64,000 bases of DNA from UBA1240 sp045599185 (GTDB lineage Bacteria; Spirochaetota; Spirochaetia; Treponematales; Treponemataceae), in contig JAZRVO010000022.1 in the NCBI GenBank assembly GCA_045599185.1, positions 1 through 64,000 on the forward strand, in the 5' to 3' direction. The notes under the pieces are model-generated. The model ran no database searches, was not told the origin of the DNA, and worked only from the letters and a program-made list of their open reading frames with translations. Both the position numbers and the translations under genes were made by a program. Shown piece by piece: positions 41,480 to 50,338 of the stretch. Each line of letters opens with the position of its first letter. Positions within the stretch are counted from its first letter, which is position 1.

Positions 41480-42985
41480 TTATTCAGCACGCAGGCTTGT
41501 ATTGCGAACAATAACGTCGTGTGCGCTGCCTTCGTTGATAGAAGCCTGTGAAACCAGCGTAATTTTTGCTTTTTCCTGCAATTCCGGAATTGTAACGGCA
41601 CCGCAGTTGCACATTGTGTGGCGGATTTTGCTCATGCTCATGGAAACGTTGTCGTGCAAACTTCCGGCATAAGGAACGTAAGAATCTACGCCTTCTTCAA
41701 AAGAAAGTTTAGAAGCACCGCCCATATCGTAGCGCTGCCAGTTGCGTGCGCGGTTAGAACCTTCGCCCCAGTATTCTTTAACGTAGTTGCCGTTAACGAT
41801 AAGCTTGTTTGTAGGGCTTTCGTCGAAACGTGCAAAATAGCGGCCAAGCATTACAAAGTCTGCGCCCATTGCCAGTGCCAGCGTCATGTGGTAATCGTGA
41901 ACAATACCGCCGTCAGAACAGATAGGAATGTAAATGCCTGTTTTTGCATAATATTCGTCGCGGGCTTTTGCAACTTCAATTGTTGCCGTCGCCTGGCCGC
42001 GGCCAATACCTTTCTGTTCGCGTGTAATACAAATTGAACCGCCGCCGATACCGATTTTTACAAAGTCTGCACCTGCTTCTGCAAGGAACATGAAACCTTC
42101 ACGGTCTACAACGTTACCGGCTCCAACGCGTACATTGTTTCCCCATTTTGCATGAATGTCCTGCAATGCACGGCGCTGCCATTCGGTAAAGCCTTCGCTT
42201 GAATCAAGACACATAATGTCAACGCCTGCTTCAAGCAGTGCCGGAACGCGTTCCATGTAGTCGCGGGTGTTAATGCCTGCGCCAACAATATAGCGGTGCT
42301 GGCTGTCCAGCAGTTCCAGCGGATGTTCTTCGTGGCTTGCGTAGTCTTTGCGGAAAACCATGTATTTCAGTTTGCCGGCTTCGTCAATAATCGGCAGCGA
42401 ATTAAGCTTGTGCTTCCAGATAAGTTCGTTTGCTTCCGAAAGGGTAATTCCGTCTTTGCCGGTAATAAGTTCGGCAAACGGTGTCATGTATTCCGAAACT
42501 TTAGCGTTCATATCGGCATGACCAACGCGGAAATCGCGGCTGGTGATGATGCCTTCAAGCTTGCTGTTCGGCGTGCCGTCTTTAGTAACGGCAATTGTTG
42601 AATGTCCGGTTTTTTCCTTAAGATTTAAAACATCCTGCAATGTTGAATCCGGGCTTACGTTAGAATCCGAAGTTACGAAACCGGCCTTGTATCCTTTTAC
42701 GCGTGCAACCATTGCGGCCTGGTTTTCAATTGTCTGCGAACCATAAATGAAGGAAATTCCGCCTTCTTTTGCCAGGGCAATTGCAAGTTTGTCGTCAGAA
42801 ACAGACTGCATTACAGCAGAAACTAAAGGAATATTCATTGAAAGGGCAGGTTTTTCGCCTTTTTTGAACTTTACGACAGGTGTCTGCAAATTTACATTTG
42901 CCGGAATACAATCGGCTGAAGTGTAACCAGGAACCAAAAGATACTCACTGAATGTGTGCGAGGGTTCTTCAAAAAAATATGCCAT
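41480..42985 (-). CDS. guaB: IMP dehydrogenase, Tritrichomonas-like type
   Basis: The 501-residue enzyme oxidises IMP to XMP, the committed step to guanine nucleotides. A TIM barrel is interrupted by two CBS domains (about residues 100-220). The active Cys lies in GIGGGSICITREQKGIGRGQ, and the mobile flap reads EGSNRARNWQRYD. The N-terminus (EEPSHTFSEYLLVPGYTSADCIPANVNL), the catalytic loop and flap agree closely, from memory, with the IMP dehydrogenase of the protist Tritrichomonas foetus rather than with the usual bacterial form. AGGAG lies 6 bases before ATG 42985; an upstream ATG at 43003 lacks a site. Confidence 0.93.
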   Translation of the reverse strand: MAYFFEEPSHTFSEYLLVPGYTSADCIPANVNLQTPVVKFKKGEKPALSMNIPLVSAVMQSVSDDKLAIALAKEGGISFIYGSQTIENQAAMVARVKGYKAGFVTSDSNVSPDSTLQDVLNLKEKTGHSTIAVTKDGTPNSKLEGIITSRDFRVGHADMNAKVSEYMTPFAELITGKDGITLSEANELIWKHKLNSLPIIDEAGKLKYMVFRKDYASHEEHPLELLDSQHRYIVGAGINTRDYMERVPALLEAGVDIMCLDSSEGFTEWQRRALQDIHAKWGNNVRVGAGNVVDREGFMFLAEAGADFVKIGIGGGSICITREQKGIGRGQATATIEVAKARDEYYAKTGIYIPICSDGGIVHDYHMTLALAMGADFVMLGRYFARFDESPTNKLIVNGNYVKEYWGEGSNRARNWQRYDMGGASKLSFEEGVDSYVPYAGSLHDNVSMSMSKIRHTMCNCGAVTIPELQEKAKITLVSQASINEGSAHDVIVRNTSLRAE

Positions 42986-43003
42986 AATTTCTCCTATTAG
43001 CAT

Positions 43004-43483
43004 GAATGCCGTTTTCTTTCACAGTTTTTTCAGGCTGCCGAATAAAACCCGGAATTCACGGTATTAAAAACTTCGCCCCCGGCGGTAATGCCTTTTGCGA
43101 AGTAAAATTTACATAATAAAATTAAATGCTTTCGCTTTTGCAAAAGTGTAATTGCACAATTATAGCTAAATTACGGCCTTTAGTTCAAGCACGTAAACTG
43201 AAACTTTTAAAAGCATCAGTTGAAAAAAATCAGCCCGAAGGGCAGAACTGAAAATTCCTGCTGTTTTTTTCAGTTTTCTGCCTTCCGGGCTTTTAATTAT
43301 TGTTTCTGGAATTGTGCAAAAGCGTGTGCTGCTTGCTTTGTTTCTAACTGTCACCGGTATAAGCACACGGAGAAGTTTCGCGGAGCAAAATTCCTCTCTT
43401 TCAAAAGCTTGGCTTGGTCTGTTCCTGCCATGGATTCCGAACTAAGTTGGGAATGACAAAACTTTAAAACCCGATATTCAGGT
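43004..43483. other. spacer with terminator and repeat fragments
   Basis: It contains a large bidirectional hairpin (43223-43294) and pieces of the dispersed repeat on both strands (43326-43395 plus, 43430-43486 minus). No gene is seen. Confidence 0.65.
43223..43294. terminator. large bidirectional terminator after the LUD gene
   Basis: CAGCCCGAAGGGCAGAACTG pairs with CAGTTTTCTGCCTTCCGGGC, flanked by A7 and T runs on the two sides. Confidence 0.8.
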
Positions 43484-43486
43484 TTA
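43326..43486. repeat. dispersed repeat, rearranged copy 3
   Basis: The plus strand has GTGCTGCTTGCTTTGTTTCTAA as in copy 1. The minus strand, from 43486 down, has GGGTTTTAAAGTTTTGTCATT and TTCGGAAT. The two halves are inverted with respect to each other. Confidence 0.65.
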
Positions 43487-44125
43487 GTAGCCCAATTCTT
43501 CGCCAACCAGAATTACCTTTATGCGGCCGGGTATGCAGCTGGTTCTGGTAACCAGCACCTGTGCACAAAGGGAATCGTTTATGCAGTCGGCACAGCGCCC
43601 GGTTTTTGAACAAGGGGTATTGAAATTAAGGCGCACGGCGTTTGGCGGCGAGGCAAAATTGCGCACGCGTTTAATGCCGTCATCCACATTGCTTACAACT
43701 TTATTCATTCCGGCAACAATAATTACCTGTTTAGGACCGTAAATTAAATAGCAGATGCGATTGCCGCGTTTGTCTATGTTTATCAGTTCTCCGTCCAAAG
43801 TAATGGCGTTTGTGCTCATTAAAAAAGTGTCGGCGTTTATCAGTTTTGCGTTGCATTCTTCAATGCCGACCGGGGTTTTACCAAGTTCTTCGCGGTTAAT
43901 AAGGTTGTGGCCTTTTGCCGTAATTTCGGCCTTTACCATGCTTTCGTCAATTGTCATGGAACCGCCGTAACCGACAGTTTTGGGCGCATCTCCGATAAGT
44001 TCAATAACTTTTGCCTTTGCTTCTTCAATGCTGTCGCAGTAAAAGCCTTCCATTCCGCGCAGCTTCATTTTTTCAATTATTTTTGAAGCCTGATTTCTGT
44101 AAAATGTTTTTTTGTGCGGGTTCAT
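43484..44125 (-). CDS. LUD-domain protein (LutC/DUF162 type)
   Basis: The 213-residue protein is a lactate-utilisation (LUD) domain protein: VGYGGSMTIDESM, STNAITLDGELINIDKRGNR, YGPKQVIIVAGMNKVV and a Cys-rich tail TPCSKTGRCADC. In LutABC-type systems this fold partners an iron-sulphur protein, but none is adjacent, and the role of the stand-alone form is unknown. The four Cys near the end may bind metal. AAGGAAG precedes the ATG. Confidence 0.85.
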   Translation of the reverse strand: MNPHKKTFYRNQASKIIEKMKLRGMEGFYCDSIEEAKAKVIELIGDAPKTVGYGGSMTIDESMVKAEITAKGHNLINREELGKTPVGIEECNAKLINADTFLMSTNAITLDGELINIDKRGNRICYLIYGPKQVIIVAGMNKVVSNVDDGIKRVRNFASPPNAVRLNFNTPCSKTGRCADCINDSLCAQVLVTRTSCIPGRIKVILVGEELGY

Positions 44126-44218
44126 TTGTTTCTTCCTTTTTTATGGTGAAAATTGTTCAAAGGTTCATTTTATTGTGCTGAATAAAACCAGATTTTAGAC
44201 CTTGCGTTTAAAAATTAT

Positions 44219-44254
44219 AAGCCCACAGAATTGTTTTTGCAAAACTGCGGGCTT
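44219..44254 (-). terminator. terminator after the thioesterase gene
   Basis: AAGCCCACAG and CTGCGGGCTT arms; the minus strand continues into A/T-rich sequence. Confidence 0.6.
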
Positions 44255-44307
44255 AAAAATTATGTAAAATCTGCATTCTTTCTTATATTTATAAAAAATT
44301 GCTGTTT

Positions 44308-44715
44308 TTAGTTTGTTTCGGGCTTTAAGCCTTCTACCATGAATTTTGCAGGCAGCTTGCATGGTCTGCCCGTCTGGGCGTTTACGCTTGCCCAGCTTAC
44401 GTCTGCTTCGGCGCAAACAGTGCCGTCAGCTTTTGCCACAATCTGATGAAAAGTGCCGCTTACTGCGCCCATTTTTACGGGAATTACCTGAATGAAAAGT
44501 TCGTCACCAAGCAAAGCCGAAGCCTTGTAATAAATGTCAATGTGGGTAACGTAAAGGTAATAACCTTCTTCAACCATACCCTTGTAGTCAAAACCAATGG
44601 CATTAAGATATTCCATCCGGGCAAATTCAAGGTAGTTTAAATAGTTTGCGTTGTTTACGTGGCTGTAACTATCGCATTCGTAGGAACGAACTGTAAGGTT
44701 TGCTGTGTGTATCAT
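44308..44715 (-). CDS. hotdog-fold acyl-CoA thioesterase (YbgC/4HBT type)
   Basis: The 135-residue protein has the 4-hydroxybenzoyl-CoA thioesterase signature VRSYECDSYSHVNNANYLNYLEFARMEYL near the N-terminus, with Asp in the catalytic position (ECDSYSHVNN). It cleaves small or aromatic acyl-CoAs. It begins 2 bases after the stop of the large sensor protein gene, so the two are co-transcribed; a functional link is not evident. Confidence 0.85.
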   Translation of the reverse strand: MIHTANLTVRSYECDSYSHVNNANYLNYLEFARMEYLNAIGFDYKGMVEEGYYLYVTHIDIYYKASALLGDELFIQVIPVKMGAVSGTFHQIVAKADGTVCAEADVSWASVNAQTGRPCKLPAKFMVEGLKPETN

Positions 44716-44717
44716 AT

Positions 44718-47684
44718 TTATACGTTCAATACCGAGTCTACAAGACGTTTAAAATCGTAGTTAATTTTTACCGGCATGGTTTCGTCAATGCCGTTAATCA
44801 TAAAAATTCCGTTGTTTTCTTTAATTGTATCCGGCACGGCTTCGTTGTAAGCTGCCATTTTAAGCGTGCGGCTTGCCTGTTCAAATGCTTCTGCATAGTT
44901 TGAACGGCCTGTTCTTTCGCGCTGGCTTGTACCAAACTGGAAAAGAGGCATTCCGCTGCCAACTGTAAAAATGCTTGTATATATTTCGCCTTCTGCTAAT
45001 GGTTCTAATTCTTCAATATAGTCTTCATCCTGAACTTCAATTCTGTCCATTACAGCTTCTGTAACTTGCACTGGTAAATCTCCTTTTTGTCCTCCGGCTG
45101 CAGCCATACTCTGCTGCTTAGCACGTACTAAATGTTCGTCATTTTTTTGTGCAAAGCTAAGAGATTTATTGTCGAATTCGTAATTTTTTTCTGCTTTTTT
45201 AGAAAGTTCTAAAGTATAAAGCGCGCTCCGCAAAGGTTCTGTTTCCCGGTTTTGCAATGCGTCTGTTCCGGCATTTCCGCCGTTCTGTTCCATTCTTTCC
45301 TTAAACAGGCTTGCCAGATGGCTTTTTGCCGGCTGAATCTGTTTTGCAGCTGCCGGGGCTGTTTTTTCGGCAGCCGGCGCATTGTTAACGGCCGGTTCTT
45401 CTTTTGCTTTTTCCGTTTCTTCTGCACTTTCGGTTTTTTCAGTTCCGGCGCTTGTAGCAGCGGCTTCAAAAGGCTGTGCAGGCAGAACAATCGGCGTAAC
45501 CTCCAGCTGCTCGGTGTCTTCGTCGTCAAAATCAATGTCACCAAGGGTTATGTCTGCAAAATCGTCGTCTTCGTTTAATACATCAAAATCAGCGGTTCCC
45601 ATTGTTTGGGTCGGTGCTTCTGCGGTTTCAGTTTTTTCAGCGGCTTCTTCCATATTGAATGCATCAAAAGTTTCTGCATTTTCAGGCGTTTCGGCTTTTT
45701 CCGTGTCATAAACCTGTTCTGATTCAAAAGGTTCTTCAAGGCTTACGTAAACTTTAAAGTCGTCATCGTCCAAAACGTAATCGGCAATTTCCGTAAAGCC
45801 TTCGTCTTCAGAATAATTGTCAGAATATTCAAAAATGCTGCCGCTGATTGGTTCAGTAGATTCAACTGGTTCATTTAGTGCAACCTGTGCGGCATCTTCC
45901 TGGGTGTCAGTGGCTGGCACAGATGCGGCGTCCGACGCATTTGCGTCCGCGGCGACAACGGTTGCTTGCTGTGCTTGAGAGTTCTGTTCTGTTTTTTCAG
46001 GTTCTGCAATTTTTTCCGCCGCGCTTTCTTTTTCAGTTTTTTCTGCTTTTGCGGCAGCGTTTGCCTTTTGTGCCGGTGCCGCGGCCGGTTTTTCTGTAAG
46101 TGCGGTTTTTACAGTTTTTGCCGCTTTTTTAGCTTTCTGCTGTTCTTCCTGTTTTTTCTTTTTGGCTTCATTTGCAGCAATTTTGGCAACTTCTTTCCGG
46201 GCTTTTTCCTGTGCCTTGTCCTGCTTTTTCTTCAGTTTTTCTGCAATTTTTGCTTCTTTCGCCTTCTGCTTTTGGGCAAGTTTTTCTTCTTTTATTTTTT
46301 CTGTTTCGGTTTTTCCGTCTGCGGCAGGTGAATTTGTTTCCGTTTCCAGATTTTTTTCTGCATTTGCAGAATTTTCAGCCGTGTTTGCGCTTGTTGTTTC
46401 TGCCGGTTTGGCAAGATCAAAATTAGGGGTAAGTGCCTGCTTAAATTTAAGCGGTTTTTCTGCTTTTTCCTGTTCGTTCAAAACCGGCGCATTCTTTTGT
46501 TCTGCCTTATTTAAAAGACCGTGGCCGTTTTCAACCCTTTCGTCCCCGGTTTTTTCAGCCGGTTCTTCATTTTCGCTTGGTTCGCCGTTGTTCCATGCAA
46601 AATCCTTGCTGTGCTTCAGTTTTTCCTGCTGTTTAAGGGCTTCTGCCATTGGTGTTGCGGCAAGTTTTTCTACTTTTTTCTTATTGGCAACGTCTTCTTC
46701 CAAAAGCCTGGTCTTTTTGCGTTCAGTTTCGGTTTTTGCTGCCCAGCAAATAAAAGTAACAAAGCAAATAAAAAACATTGTTGCCCAGATAATGTACTGC
46801 TGGCTTTTCTGCGGCATTTCCAGCGATTCCGAAGGGTAAACCATTGAAACAAAACCGATGTTTTCGCATTTTTTGCTGAAAATTACCCATGAATTGTCTT
46901 CGCTGCTTACTTTTACGCTTTCAATTTTTTCTCCGGGTTTTTCCCAGCTTTCAATTGCGGCATCGGTGCAAAGGTTTTTGGCACTTTGTGGCACGGAAAA
47001 AAGCAGGCCGAATGGCAGCCCCGAATTGCCTGCGTTGCAGAGAACGATTTCAGTTTTGCTGCCCAAACGGTCTGTGGGAATGAGGTAGCGCAGTGCATTT
47101 GCCGCGTCCACGTAAAAGGCAATTGTACCGCGGTATTCAAGGTCGGCATCGTAAAAAGGGTAGGAAAAAATAAGGCGTTTCTGTTCCAGTTCCGGTGTAA
47201 GTTTGCCTTTTTCGCCTGCTTCAGATGCAATAAGGCTGTATGGAAGGGTGTTTTTGGGATAATTTGTGTATTTTATTGCTCCGGCTTCGTGGGTGGTTAA
47301 ATCTTCCGAAAAAGTGCTGTAATAAAGCTGCTTGCCGTTGGCGTTTATAATTCGTATGCCCTTTAACCCCGGCGTTTCGGCTAAAAGCGAAGCTGAAAAA
47401 TGGGAACGTTCGGCAATTTCTTCATCCGTAAGGGCGGTTTTGTAACTGTTGCGTATTACGCTGTTGCCCGAAAAAAGCGTAAAAAGCGAATCCTGCTGGT
47501 TAATGTACTGGCTTACTGTAGTTGTAAAGGAATCTGTCCGCTCTTCCAGCTTTTTTGTGGCAGCTGGCTGGTAAATTTTCTGCTGTACAAGGTTTAAAAT
47601 GCTCTGGTTTGCCACAAAATGAACCGTGGCACAGGCGGCGGCAGCAATAGCAAAATATATGATGAATCTTTTACCGGCGGTCAA
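44718..47684 (-). CDS. membrane sensor-like protein with giant low-complexity cytoplasmic region
   Basis: The 988-residue protein has a membrane segment near residues 7-26, an extracytoplasmic Cache-like domain (about 30-290; GLKGIRIINANGKQLYYSTF, LIFSYPFYDADLEYRGTIAFYVDA), and a second membrane segment at about 295-313. Then comes about 550 residues of Ala/Glu/Lys/Thr-rich low-complexity sequence, with a charged coiled-coil-like part and acidic patches. A more ordered C-terminal part of about 110 residues ends it (GEIYTSIFTVGSGMPLFQFG). No kinase, HAMP or methyl-accepting domain is present. I recognise no family; it is probably treponeme-specific. It is co-transcribed with a thioesterase gene. 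Confidence 0.75.
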   Translation of the reverse strand: MTAGKRFIIYFAIAAAACATVHFVANQSILNLVQQKIYQPAATKKLEERTDSFTTTVSQYINQQDSLFTLFSGNSVIRNSYKTALTDEEIAERSHFSASLLAETPGLKGIRIINANGKQLYYSTFSEDLTTHEAGAIKYTNYPKNTLPYSLIASEAGEKGKLTPELEQKRLIFSYPFYDADLEYRGTIAFYVDAANALRYLIPTDRLGSKTEIVLCNAGNSGLPFGLLFSVPQSAKNLCTDAAIESWEKPGEKIESVKVSSEDNSWVIFSKKCENIGFVSMVYPSESLEMPQKSQQYIIWATMFFICFVTFICWAAKTETERKKTRLLEEDVANKKKVEKLAATPMAEALKQQEKLKHSKDFAWNNGEPSENEEPAEKTGDERVENGHGLLNKAEQKNAPVLNEQEKAEKPLKFKQALTPNFDLAKPAETTSANTAENSANAEKNLETETNSPAADGKTETEKIKEEKLAQKQKAKEAKIAEKLKKKQDKAQEKARKEVAKIAANEAKKKKQEEQQKAKKAAKTVKTALTEKPAAAPAQKANAAAKAEKTEKESAAEKIAEPEKTEQNSQAQQATVVAADANASDAASVPATDTQEDAAQVALNEPVESTEPISGSIFEYSDNYSEDEGFTEIADYVLDDDDFKVYVSLEEPFESEQVYDTEKAETPENAETFDAFNMEEAAEKTETAEAPTQTMGTADFDVLNEDDDFADITLGDIDFDDEDTEQLEVTPIVLPAQPFEAAATSAGTEKTESAEETEKAKEEPAVNNAPAAEKTAPAAAKQIQPAKSHLASLFKERMEQNGGNAGTDALQNRETEPLRSALYTLELSKKAEKNYEFDNKSLSFAQKNDEHLVRAKQQSMAAAGGQKGDLPVQVTEAVMDRIEVQDEDYIEELEPLAEGEIYTSIFTVGSGMPLFQFGTSQRERTGRSNYAEAFEQASRTLKMAAYNEAVPDTIKENNGIFMINGIDETMPVKINYDFKRLVDSVLNV

Positions 47685-47870
47685 AGTAAATCCTTTTTTT
47701 CAAACTTTCTGATAGCTGGAAAACCTCTAAAAATCGCGGATGTTTAGAGCCACACTTTAAATATTCGGCAAAGGGGCAAAAATTCTCTATGGCAAAAAAG
47801 GCAGAACCCGTATGTGCGCCTTGTGTGCATTCTGTTAGTGCCGCTTTGCGCCGGCTTTTTGCAAAGCCAA

Positions 47871-47899
47871 TTTACTAATTTTGGCAGATAGCCTAAAAT
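47871..47899 (+). promoter_or_regulatory. promoter of the FliL-like gene
   Basis: TTTACT (47871-47876), 17-base spacer, TAAAAT (47894-47899). The ATG follows after 6 bases, so the mRNA would be leaderless. Confidence 0.5.
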
Positions 47900-47905
47900 G
47901 AACCT

Positions 47906-48400
47906 ATGAAAAATAGCGTTTTGTTTGTTTTCAGCCCGTTTCAGAAAATTCTTCTCGTTCTTATTGGCATTATTTTGGTTGGCACAATTTTTGTAAGTGC
48001 CTACAGCATAACCGCTCATCCGGAACGTGTTGGCGAAGGCTTGCGCAAAACAGACCCGGCGCCCACTAATATAGAGAAAAAAGCTAAAAATGCGTTCAGC
48101 GTTTACGAAGACATTGGCCGCCTGCGTGCCATAACTTCGGATGTTCCGGCAATTTCGCTGGTTGTTACGCCATATTTTACCTACCCATCAAGCGATTCTG
48201 CCTTTTTTGAAGAAATCGTGCAGAAAAAGCGCCAGATGCGCAGCATAATTCTTGAATACTTTGCCCTTCATTCAAAAGACGAACTTATAAATATGGGCGA
48301 AAATGCCGTAAAGCAGGAACTGATAGTTAACATAAACGCTGCCTTAATGCTTGGGCAGATTGAAAACCTTTACTTTAACGAATACCTGTTTTTGAACTGA
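47906..48400 (+). CDS. FliL-like flagellar basal-body-associated protein
   Basis: The 164-residue protein has one membrane helix (about 14-33) and a periplasmic domain. Its C-terminal half (RSIILEYFALHSKDELINMG ... GQIENLYFNEYLFLN) fits the FliL family ending, in which the strand 'G.I..VYFTEF' closes the domain. FliL binds the stator near the flagellar motor. It is not next to other flagellar genes, so it may be a paralogue of the fliL in the main flagellar operon. No ribosome site is present; see its promoter. Confidence 0.7.
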   Translation: MKNSVLFVFSPFQKILLVLIGIILVGTIFVSAYSITAHPERVGEGLRKTDPAPTNIEKKAKNAFSVYEDIGRLRAITSDVPAISLVVTPYFTYPSSDSAFFEEIVQKKRQMRSIILEYFALHSKDELINMGENAVKQELIVNINAALMLGQIENLYFNEYLFLN

Positions 48401-48447
48401 CGGTACCATTAAATAACCGTGAACAAAAATAAACAGGAAGGTTTGCT

Positions 48448-49221
48448 GTGAAACGATTATTGTTTGTATTGTTATTTATTTCTTCCATTAATAATTTCTT
48501 ATTTTCTCTGGATAAAAAGACTTATGCAGGTTGCATTGACCAATGGATTGATATAACAGAAACAGACATTACCTTTAACTATTGTGATCCATTTGGTGAT
48601 GAAGGCATAAATAGTTATGAATATAAAACTGAAAGGAAAAATGAATTAGACTGGCTGATAATAAAAAAGGATGAAAAAGAAAAGAAGCTTCTTGCACTTC
48701 AAAATGAGGAATGGCTAGTTCTTTTTGCAGATAATTGTAAAGAACCTGTTTTTACAGGATACAGTTCTTTTAAGGGTCTGGAACTTATTGATTACGTAAA
48801 CCCAAAAAGTGTAACAGCTTCTTCAGAATTAAAAGAAAAAAATCAAATCTATTATGGTTCAAATGTGTCATCTTTAAGTCTTGATTCTCCGTGGGTCGAA
48901 TCGAAAAGTGATTACGGAATTGGAGAATATTTATTGCTGGAAGCAAACGGAAGATACGTTTATCTGTTTAATGGATATGTCTCTTATGATAAATCCTATT
49001 TATACAGCTGTAATTCAAGAATCAGGAAGCTAAAAATTTCTTTTATCGGTGACATGACAAAAACACCAGTCATATTTGAATTTGAAGATACTCCAAATCC
49101 GCAAAAACTGGATTTAGGCGAAACAATTCAGTGTAAGATAAAAATGGAAATATTAGATGTATATCCAGGTACAAAATATAAAGATACTTGCCTAAATGGT
49201 ATAATTTTTAAATTCTCTTAA
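48448..49221 (+). CDS. exported protein with NADase-type glycan-binding domain
   Basis: The 257-residue protein has a signal peptide (MKRLLFVLLFISSINNFLFS). From about residue 120 a discoidin-like domain of the NADase-type glycan-binding kind is visible: VTASSELKEKNQIYYGSN, PWVESKSDYGIGEYLLLEA, FNGYVSYDKSYLYSCNSRIRKLKISF. It may bind glycans on host cells or fibre. The start is GTG with a strong AGGAAGG site. Its sequence is markedly more A/T-rich than its neighbours, suggesting transfer. Confidence 0.75.
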   Translation: MKRLLFVLLFISSINNFLFSLDKKTYAGCIDQWIDITETDITFNYCDPFGDEGINSYEYKTERKNELDWLIIKKDEKEKKLLALQNEEWLVLFADNCKEPVFTGYSSFKGLELIDYVNPKSVTASSELKEKNQIYYGSNVSSLSLDSPWVESKSDYGIGEYLLLEANGRYVYLFNGYVSYDKSYLYSCNSRIRKLKISFIGDMTKTPVIFEFEDTPNPQKLDLGETIQCKIKMEILDVYPGTKYKDTCLNGIIFKFS

Positions 49222-49232
49222 TAAGAAAAATA

Positions 49233-49266
49233 TCATGAAGAAATCATGAATGATTGCTTCATGACT
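49233..49266 (+). terminator. weak hairpin after the glycan-binding protein gene
   Basis: TCATGAAG and CTTCATGA arms around about 16 bases; no strong T tract. Confidence 0.4.
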
Positions 49267-49390
49267 GTATAACCAAATCTTCAGAATCTGAGATTTTTCC
49301 AATATATTTTTCTGTTTTCAGGCTGAACCGCAACTTTTCCGTATTTTTTCGGTCTAAATATTGAAAAAGCAAATAAAAGGACACTTTTCT

Positions 49391-49720
49391 ATGAATTCAT
49401 TTACTGAACCGGCTGCCCAGGTAATTATTTCAATAATACCGATTGTTGGCATTGTTTTTGGCGGTTTGATAATTTTTTTCTACCTGCTGTGGCGCTACAG
49501 ACAGAATATGTGGCAGATTAAAAACGGCACGTACACCCCACGCGATTTTGACCTGCGGCTTTTTGCCCTTCTTGCTGGCCTGCTTCTTGCATTCGTCGGT
49601 TTTGTTCTTACAGTTCTGTTTGTAATTATTGAAGGAATTTCTTACGCAGTGCTTGGCGGTTTAATACCGTTTGCTTTGGGTGTAAGCCTTCTTGTTTTTT
49701 ACCAGCTTTCTAAACGCTGA
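49391..49720 (+). CDS. small membrane protein upstream of a sigma factor
   Basis: The 109-residue protein has three probable membrane helices (about 8-30, 55-78, 84-104) with a basic loop (WRYRQNMWQIKNGTYTPRDFD) between the first two. No family recognised. The ATG at 49391 has AAGGA 9 bases upstream, better than an earlier TTG. It is the first gene of a three-gene unit with an ECF sigma factor and its anti-sigma factor, so it may belong to the same envelope response. Confidence 0.7.
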   Translation: MNSFTEPAAQVIISIIPIVGIVFGGLIIFFYLLWRYRQNMWQIKNGTYTPRDFDLRLFALLAGLLLAFVGFVLTVLFVIIEGISYAVLGGLIPFALGVSLLVFYQLSKR

Positions 49721-49728
49721 GGCTTGTT

Positions 49729-50313
49729 TTGGGCTTTTTTAGGCGGGAAGAAAATTTAATATCTCAAACTGGCACTTTTTCCGAAAAAAGCCTGATAAAA
49801 GCCGCCGCCGCAGGGGATTCCAGGGCTTTTGCCCGGCTGCTAAGCCTTTATGAACGCCGTGTGCGCGGTTTGGGCTGCCGTTTTTTTAAGAATGAACTGG
49901 ATTGTGACGATTTTGTTCAGGATGTTTTTATAAAAGTTTACAACGGACTTTCGTCTTTCAGGGGCGAATCCCAGTTTTCTACATGGCTTATGCGCATTGC
50001 CTATAATACGGCCATAAACACAATTAACCGTAAAAAAGATTCCGTACCATTACCCGACGATTATGAAATTTTAGACCCCGGAGACGGGCCGGAAGAACAG
50101 CATCTGCGTGCAATTACGGCGCAGGTTATTCGCGACGCAATAAAGGAACTGCCGGAACGTTTTGGAACCTGCCTGGATTTGTATTTCTTTTGCGATATGT
50201 CTTACAACGAAATTAGCAAAATTACTGAACTGCCTGTTAACACGATAAAGTCGCATGTTTTTAGGGCTAAAAAACTTTTGAAAGAACGGCTGGAAGCTGA
50301 AATCATCAACTGA
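49729..50313 (+). CDS. ECF-type RNA polymerase sigma factor
   Basis: The 194-residue protein has region 2 (ARLLSLYERRVRGLGCRFFKNELDCDDFVQDVFIKVYNGL, FSTWLMRIAYNTAINTINR) and region 4 (LPERFGTCLDLYFFCDMSYNEISKITELPVNTIKSHVFRAKKLLKERL). It would direct RNA polymerase to stress or envelope promoters. The start is TTG: the GAGG site overlaps the stop codon of the preceding gene with 6-base spacing. The anti-sigma gene follows after 25 bases. Confidence 0.92.
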   Translation: MGFFRREENLISQTGTFSEKSLIKAAAAGDSRAFARLLSLYERRVRGLGCRFFKNELDCDDFVQDVFIKVYNGLSSFRGESQFSTWLMRIAYNTAINTINRKKDSVPLPDDYEILDPGDGPEEQHLRAITAQVIRDAIKELPERFGTCLDLYFFCDMSYNEISKITELPVNTIKSHVFRAKKLLKERLEAEIIN

Positions 50314-50338
50314 AGCCGAAAAATAAACGGAGGCATTT

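Noticed and set aside
46162..46839. 225-codon open frame on the plus strand opposite the large sensor gene
   Set aside because: It is the Ser/Phe/Ala-rich shadow of the low-complexity Ala/Glu/Lys coding region, without a ribosome site or family match.
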